Shown here in pieces: positions 59,869 to 64,000 of a stretch of DNA of 64,000 bases. Source of the stretch: Oligoflexia bacterium (GTDB lineage Bacteria > Bdellovibrionota > UBA1018); contig JARLHE010000051.1 of the NCBI GenBank assembly GCA_031292385.1, positions 61,419 through 125,418 on the forward strand. Direction: 5' to 3'. The position numbers and the translations under genes are program-made. Within the stretch, counting starts at the first letter, position 1. Every line of letters starts with the position of its first letter. The notes under the pieces are model-generated. The model was not told the origin of the DNA. It saw only the letters and a program-made list of their open reading frames with translations, and did no database searches.

Positions 59869-62310
59869 ATGATGAACGGCTTCAGAAAACTGATGCAGGG
59901 ATCGCTCTTGCTTTGTTTTTGCGCGAGCGGCGCTTGGGCTTCGACCGAGGGCGCGATTTCGGGACAGGTTCTCGATCCGGAAGGGATCGCGGTTTCAAAC
60001 GTGAAAGTGAAGCTTCTCTCCCCGGAGGGAAAAAACCTCGGCGAAGCAACCTCATCCGCAACCGGCGAATTCTACTTCAGTCCCCTCACCTTCGGAGAAT
60101 ACGAAGTCAGCGTCCAGGCCGCGAACTTCGCTCCCTCTATGTCGAGCGTCAATGTTGGCAGTGGCGGCGCGGCACAAGTCGAGGTGCACCTCGAACCCGC
60201 GGCGGCTCCCGGCAAAGAAATGGTGCTCCAAGTTTCGGCCAAGCGCCACTTGATCAACACTTCGTCTTCCACCAGCAATACCGAAGTCACCCACGAACAA
60301 ATCGAAGCGCTGCCGGGCGGGAACGAAATCAGCCTGCCGCGCCTGCTCGAAACCACCACCCCCGGCGTCGTTCAGGGCCCCTTTAACCAGACCTTTATTC
60401 GCGGCAACCACGCCAACGTCCAATATCAAATCGACGGCGTGCAACTTCCCGACTCCACCTCCGGAACCTTCGCGGAAGCGTTCAGCACGCGAAACATCGA
60501 TCACTTCGAATTCATCAGCGGCGGCATTCCCGCGGAATACGGCGAGCGCCTGGCCGCCGTCGTCAATATCGTCACCAAGACCGGGCCGGAAAAACCCGGC
60601 GGAGAAGTGCAGCTCAACTACGGGACGTACAACACGTTTTCTCCGCAAGCGATCCTTGGCGGCTCCAACGAGAAGGGCGATCTGCACTACTACTTATCGG
60701 CAAACTACAATCGCACCGATCGCGGCATCGATGTCCCGAACCCCAAGAGCGTCACGGATCAATCCCAAGGCGGCGACCCGTCGCACGACTACAGCGACGG
60801 AAACAATCAATTCCTGAAAGTGGATTGGCTGCCGACGAATGAAGACAAAATCTCGTTCATCGCCTTCCAAAATTACGGCTTCTACCAGATCCCGACCTAC
60901 CCCTCTTCATTTAGCCCGAGCAGTCCTTACTTCGGCGTCAACTACAACGACGCCTTCGGAAACGTCCCGCCCGCAGGCCAAACTCTTTTTGTCTACACGC
61001 CAGCGGATACGAACGACACCCAAGCCAATCAAGACGCTTACGGCCAGGTCGTCTGGAAGCATACGATTTCGGACCGGTCGTTTTTGCAAGTCGCTCCTTA
61101 CTGGAAATATTCGAAGGTGAAAGTCACCAACGACCCCGATAACGACCTGATCTCGGCTAACTCGGCGAGCCCGGACTACATCGCTGGCGCCACTCCCTCG
61201 TCTTTTTCCATCGACCGGCACGTCAACAACGTCGGCGAAAAGACGGACTACTCGAATCGCCTGAATGACCGAAACCTCTTCAAAGCGGGCTTTCAGCTGC
61301 AGGCCTCGCAAGCGAACGACGGCTACAGCGTGCTCAACCCGACGAATTCCACCCAGCCCTCGTTTTCCGGCGGCGACATCGATCGCGGCTATTCCGAGGA
61401 CCTGTACGCGCAAGACGACCTGCAGCTCACGCGCATCCTCTCGTTCAACTTCGGCCTGCGTTTTACGGCGACTCAATTTATTTTCAGCGACGCGCACCCG
61501 ACCGCCGACCAATGGCAGCCCCGCATAGGCGCCAACTTGATGGTGACGGACCGGACGAAACTGCACGCGTTTTACGGCAGGCTCTTTCAGCCGGCGCCGC
61601 TCGAAGACCTGCGGGAAGCGTTTAATTACGCCAACGCCGGCAGCGGAACGACCGTGTCGTTCTACGACATCAAGCCCGAAACCGATAACTACTACGAGAT
61701 CGGCGTCGACCAACAGCTGGGACAAAACCAGCTCGCGACCCTCAATTTCTATTACAAAGACGCGACCAATATGCTGGACGATACGCAGCTTTTGAACACC
61801 TCAATCGCGTCGCCTTACAATTTTGAAAAAGGCTACGCCTACGGGGCGGAGGCGTCTATCAAGGGAAAAATCACTCCGAACCTCACGAACTACATCAACT
61901 ACTCCTACGAAATCGCCAAAGGCAAAGGCATCAGCGGCGGCACCTTCGCGGTCCCCCTGAACTCGATTCCGCAGGATACGTATCTGTATCTCGATCACGT
62001 CCAGGTCAGCACGGCCAATGCGGGCCTGACCTACGCCAAGGATCGCTATTACGGAACCGTTCAGGGGCTCTTCGGAAGCGGCCTGAGAACCGGCCCGAAC
62101 AATACCCTGAGCCTCCCCACGCACTTCTCGTTCGATCTGAGCGCCGGCTACGAATTCACCAGCGACAGATGGCTCGAGCGCTGGAAGGTGTCAGGCGATA
62201 TCATCAACCTGTTTGATAACGCCTACCCCATTTCAATCGCCAACGGGTTCAACGGCTCGCACTATGCGGCCGGACGCGAGCTCTTCATTCGCTTGACGAA
62301 GGAGTTATAA
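59869..62310 (+). CDS. TonB-dependent receptor with carboxypeptidase-regulatory-like domain
   Basis: Outer-membrane active transporter of about 813 residues. The signal peptide (LMQGSLLLCFCASGAWA) is followed by a CarboxypepD_reg-like domain (GAISGQVLDPEGIAVSNVKVKLLSPEG), a plug (LLETTTPGVVQGPFNQTFIRGNHANVQYQIDGVQLPD, EYGERLAAVVNIVTKTG) and a barrel rich in aromatic turns. GGAGGA is 5 nt before the ATG at 59869. The ExbB/ExbD pair at 4 kb could power it. Next to a Fur-type regulator and a ZIP-like carrier, a metal or metallophore is the likely cargo. Confidence 0.85.
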   Translation: MMNGFRKLMQGSLLLCFCASGAWASTEGAISGQVLDPEGIAVSNVKVKLLSPEGKNLGEATSSATGEFYFSPLTFGEYEVSVQAANFAPSMSSVNVGSGGAAQVEVHLEPAAAPGKEMVLQVSAKRHLINTSSSTSNTEVTHEQIEALPGGNEISLPRLLETTTPGVVQGPFNQTFIRGNHANVQYQIDGVQLPDSTSGTFAEAFSTRNIDHFEFISGGIPAEYGERLAAVVNIVTKTGPEKPGGEVQLNYGTYNTFSPQAILGGSNEKGDLHYYLSANYNRTDRGIDVPNPKSVTDQSQGGDPSHDYSDGNNQFLKVDWLPTNEDKISFIAFQNYGFYQIPTYPSSFSPSSPYFGVNYNDAFGNVPPAGQTLFVYTPADTNDTQANQDAYGQVVWKHTISDRSFLQVAPYWKYSKVKVTNDPDNDLISANSASPDYIAGATPSSFSIDRHVNNVGEKTDYSNRLNDRNLFKAGFQLQASQANDGYSVLNPTNSTQPSFSGGDIDRGYSEDLYAQDDLQLTRILSFNFGLRFTATQFIFSDAHPTADQWQPRIGANLMVTDRTKLHAFYGRLFQPAPLEDLREAFNYANAGSGTTVSFYDIKPETDNYYEIGVDQQLGQNQLATLNFYYKDATNMLDDTQLLNTSIASPYNFEKGYAYGAEASIKGKITPNLTNYINYSYEIAKGKGISGGTFAVPLNSIPQDTYLYLDHVQVSTANAGLTYAKDRYYGTVQGLFGSGLRTGPNNTLSLPTHFSFDLSAGYEFTSDRWLERWKVSGDIINLFDNAYPISIANGFNGSHYAAGRELFIRLTKEL

Positions 62311-62733
62311 GCAGTCCGGACAGATCCCGAAAAACTCGAGACTGTGAGTGATGTTGGAATAGCCGCGCTTTTTCACGAAGCGGTCGATTTCTTCCAGCTC
62401 CGGCTCATCCACGATCTCGACGCGCTTGCATCGGGTACAGATCAGATGATGGTGATGGGTATCGTGCGCGAGCTCATAGCGCGAAGAATCGTCGCCGAAC
62501 TCCACTCGGCGCAGAATCTCGGCCTCCTCCAGGCTGGCGACACAGCGATAAACGGTGGCAAGGTCACAGACTTTCTTGGAAATGATTTTATGGATCTCTT
62601 CCGCGGTAAACGGCCCGTGATTTTGCACCAGGGCGAGGAGGATCGCCTTACGGGGCTTTGTGAGTTTCAAGCGGCTTTTTTTGAGCTCGCCCAAAACTTC
62701 TTCGAGCTTGTCTGTGGAAGAGGCCGATTTCAT
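62305..62733 (-). CDS. Fur-family metal-responsive regulator
   Basis: A 142-residue repressor. The winged helix includes LTKPRKAILLALVQNHGPFTAEEIHKII and DLATVYRCVASLEEAEILRRV. The metal sites are visible in HDTHHHHLICTRCKRVEIV (His cluster and CxxC) and FFGICPDCL (second CxxC). Fur, Zur and PerR share this, and the type cannot be fixed. The 3' end overlaps the TonB receptor end by 6 nt. It diverges from a ZIP-like transporter, which favours zinc control. Confidence 0.85.
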   Translation of the reverse strand: MKSASSTDKLEEVLGELKKSRLKLTKPRKAILLALVQNHGPFTAEEIHKIISKKVCDLATVYRCVASLEEAEILRRVEFGDDSSRYELAHDTHHHHLICTRCKRVEIVDEPELEEIDRFVKKRGYSNITHSLEFFGICPDCL

Positions 62734-62783
62734 TTCACGTAAAGCATTAAACGTTCATCGAGTTTTGAGCAATTTAAGTTTTC

Positions 62784-62812
62784 TTGCGATTCGTTTGCAT
62801 TTACATTATATA
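62784..62812 (+). promoter_or_regulatory. Candidate promoter of the ZIP-like gene
   Basis: TTGCGA at 62784-62789 and TATATA at 62807-62812 are spaced by 17 nt, as in a housekeeping promoter. The ATG at 62826 lies only about 14 nt beyond the -10, giving a very short leader without a good ribosome site. A Fur-type operator would overlap it, but no exact consensus box is seen. Confidence 0.4.
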
Positions 62813-62825
62813 CGGCCAGAAATAC

Positions 62826-63533
62826 ATGACCCTTTTAGTTGAAACACTGATCATTTCAGTTTTGATGGCCGCGCTCAGCGCCCTTCCACTGCTCTCAAAA
62901 ACAGTGCGGCGCTATTCAAAGCTGTTTTTCCTGCTCGGCACCGGCGCGCTCGCGGGCCTTCTCGCGTTTGATCTTTTGCCGGATCTTTTTGAAATGGGCG
63001 GCACCTCAAGCCTCTGGTGGGTGGGACTGGTCTGGATCGCCTACTCGTTTTTTCATCTCTCCCATTTGGGCCACCATGCCTCCAGAGAACACTCAGGCGT
63101 GCCGATCTTCTTTCTCGCCTCGATGATCTCCCATTGCTTAGCGAGCGGCCTTCTGCTCGTGGCCTCGGAAGGCCTGACTTCCGGAATCCACCGAACAGTG
63201 TTTTTCGCGCTTCTCGCGCATAAAACCTATGAAGCCCTGACTGTTTCATCGGTTCTTATGGAGCGCGAGAAATCCCGCCGGCACTCGATTTTCTCCATTA
63301 CCGCCTACGCGCTCGCCCTACCGGCCGGCGTTCTCGCGGCTTTAAGCTTTCGCTCGGCCCTCACGCCGTCGGTCGCTTTGATCGCGACCAGCCTTGCCGC
63401 CGGGACACTCTTAGGCTGCCTCATTTTTGATTTCCTGCTCCCCAGCTATTTTCATCTCAAAGAGCGCAAGCAAAACCTCGCCTGGATCATCCTGGGCCTT
63501 GCACTGACCCAGATCGCCATGAGGGCGATCTAA
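62826..63533 (+). CDS. ZIP-like metal transporter
   Basis: Membrane protein of 235 residues with about seven helices. Probable metal-binding helices are SMISHCLASGLLLV (His) and FFALLAHKTYEALTVSSVLM (His-Lys...Glu), close to the HxxxG/HKxxE signature of ZIP zinc/iron importers. The first helices include LLGTGALAGLLAFDLLPDLFE, a His-poor variant, and a His-rich loop (HLSHLGHHASREHS) joins helices 3 and 4. It diverges from the Fur-family gene, which suggests metal-regulated zinc import. Confidence 0.75.
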   Translation: MTLLVETLIISVLMAALSALPLLSKTVRRYSKLFFLLGTGALAGLLAFDLLPDLFEMGGTSSLWWVGLVWIAYSFFHLSHLGHHASREHSGVPIFFLASMISHCLASGLLLVASEGLTSGIHRTVFFALLAHKTYEALTVSSVLMEREKSRRHSIFSITAYALALPAGVLAALSFRSALTPSVALIATSLAAGTLLGCLIFDFLLPSYFHLKERKQNLAWIILGLALTQIAMRAI

Positions 63534-63694
63534 TGCCCAAAAATACTAGACCAATTTAGTTTAGACTTTAACATCGATTCTCTTATGAATTCTGTAGCGG
63601 CTATGGTATAATAAACGTGTATCCGCTTCTAGTGAGACTGCGGGCATAGTGCCCAGATCCTCTTTAGCGGCTTCCCACGCCTTAAGGAGGTTTT
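63534..63694 (+). promoter_or_regulatory. Leader of the RRM gene with strong -10 box and Shine-Dalgarno
   Basis: A perfect TATAAT lies at 63607-63612; the matching -35 is weak. The transcript would carry an 80-nt leader with a small GGGC-ATAGT-GCCC hairpin near 63643. TAAGGAGG at 63683-63690, 4 nt before the ATG, is the strongest ribosome site in this part of the window, so high expression is expected. Confidence 0.55.
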
Positions 63695-64000
63695 ATGGGT
63701 AAGAAACTATATGTCGGCAATCTGCCATACTCTGCAACTGATCAAATTCTCGCGGACACGTTCGCTCAATGTGGAACGGTTGAGTCCGCGCGGATTATCA
63801 CCGATCGCGACACCGGCCGTAGCAAGGGCTTCGGCTTTGTCGAAATGTCCACCGATGCGGAAGCAGCGGATGCGATCGCCAAATTGAACGGCATCGATTA
63901 CGAAGGCCGTGCAATGACCGTCAACGAAGCTAAGCCAATGGCTCCTCGCGAAAATCGCGGCGGTGGCGGCGGCGGCGGACGCGGTGGCTTCGGCGGCGGC
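63695..64000 (+). CDS. RRM-type RNA-binding protein with glycine-rich tail (partial)
   Basis: The window ends in this gene after 102 codons. One RNA-recognition motif is complete: RNP2 is KLYVGNLPY and RNP1 is KGFGFVEM, with an intervening TDRDTGRS loop. A Gly/Arg-rich tail (RENRGGGGGGGRGGFGGG) begins at residue 86 and runs off the edge. This is the small glycine-rich RBP type found in cyanobacteria and several proteobacterial groups, often cold- or stress-induced. It probably acts as an RNA chaperone. Confidence 0.92.
   Translation, partial: MGKKLYVGNLPYSATDQILADTFAQCGTVESARIITDRDTGRSKGFGFVEMSTDAEAADAIAKLNGIDYEGRAMTVNEAKPMAPRENRGGGGGGGRGGFGGG

Noticed and set aside
51513..63579. Shared motif GACNTTAACATCGATT at 51509-51524 and 63564-63579
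   Set aside because: A 15-base match between two places in 64 kb is expected a few times by chance, and the distances to the next genes differ.
1..64000. CRISPR arrays, toxin-antitoxin pairs or phage defence islands
   Set aside because: No regularly spaced repeats and no cas, restriction or toxin genes were seen anywhere in the window.

Overview
The window reads as one stretch of a moderately GC-rich bacterial chromosome with dense, short-spaced genes on both strands. The best guess for the host is a member of the Bdellovibrionota (Bdellovibrio-like, free-living or predatory) or a close relative. The main reason is a 74-residue single-domain histone at 7373 that resembles the Bdellovibrio histone Bd0055. 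Supporting signs are many secreted hydrolases and lipoproteins, an ExbB/ExbD pair, a TonB-dependent receptor, a CheB-CheR hybrid kinase and a PrkA kinase. No rRNA is present to settle taxonomy, so the assignment is inference.

Layout. 1-1100: end of an unknown gene, an XRE regulator and a coiled-coil protein, the last two sharing a 26-bp hairpin. 1.1-5.1 kb: branched-chain 2-oxoacid dehydrogenase E1 beta/alpha, an ICMT-like methyltransferase, ExbD/ExbB. 5.1-10.1 kb, plus strand: lipoprotein, HAD phosphatase, FKBP lipoprotein, bacterial histone, SAM methyltransferase (ATGA-coupled to the histone), truncated haemoglobin, GAF membrane protein. 10.1-13.0 kb, minus strand: both subunits of DNA topoisomerase VI, translationally coupled. 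13-17 kb: bacterioferritin-like protein, an AI-2E-type transporter, fatty acid hydroxylase, RmuC. 17.0-18.5 kb: AT-richer decayed region with a frameshifted secreted-protein gene. 18.5-25.7 kb: SIS-domain protein, M20 peptidase, DnaQ-like exonuclease, 5'-nucleotidase lipoprotein, PrkA. 25.8-31.5 kb: LysR regulator with a strong palindromic operator and a divergent secreted protein, RluA synthase, a REP-like hairpin next to a RAYT transposase, HAD phosphatase, CDF metal exporter, beta-barrel protein. 31.6 kb: tRNA-His. 32-41.5 kb: eRF1-like protein, truncated GH16 gene, CheB/CheR/PAS/histidine kinase/receiver protein, MgtA-type ATPase, acyl-CoA ligase. 41.7-46.2 kb: TolC-EmrA-EmrB-TetR efflux operon. 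46.3-51.5 kb: DUF1540 protein, a decayed PagL-like gene, acetyl-CoA synthetase/GNAT fusion, PolX. 51.8-59.3 kb: sedolisin, periplasmic trehalase, HD-GYP protein, secreted proteins, and a HEAT-repeat protein with lipid-transfer-like character plus its partner. 59.4-63.5 kb: decayed hotdog thioesterase, TonB receptor, Fur-family regulator, ZIP-like transporter. The window ends inside an RRM protein.

How genes work together. The most notable theme is an archaeal/eukaryal-looking chromatin set within 6 kb: a histone, a methyltransferase coupled to it, and a complete topoisomerase VI. Other coherent units are the efflux operon, the probable Fur-family/ZIP/TonB metal-uptake group, the RAYT with its REP-like repeats, and a group of secreted degradative enzymes (sedolisin, trehalase, 5'-nucleotidase).
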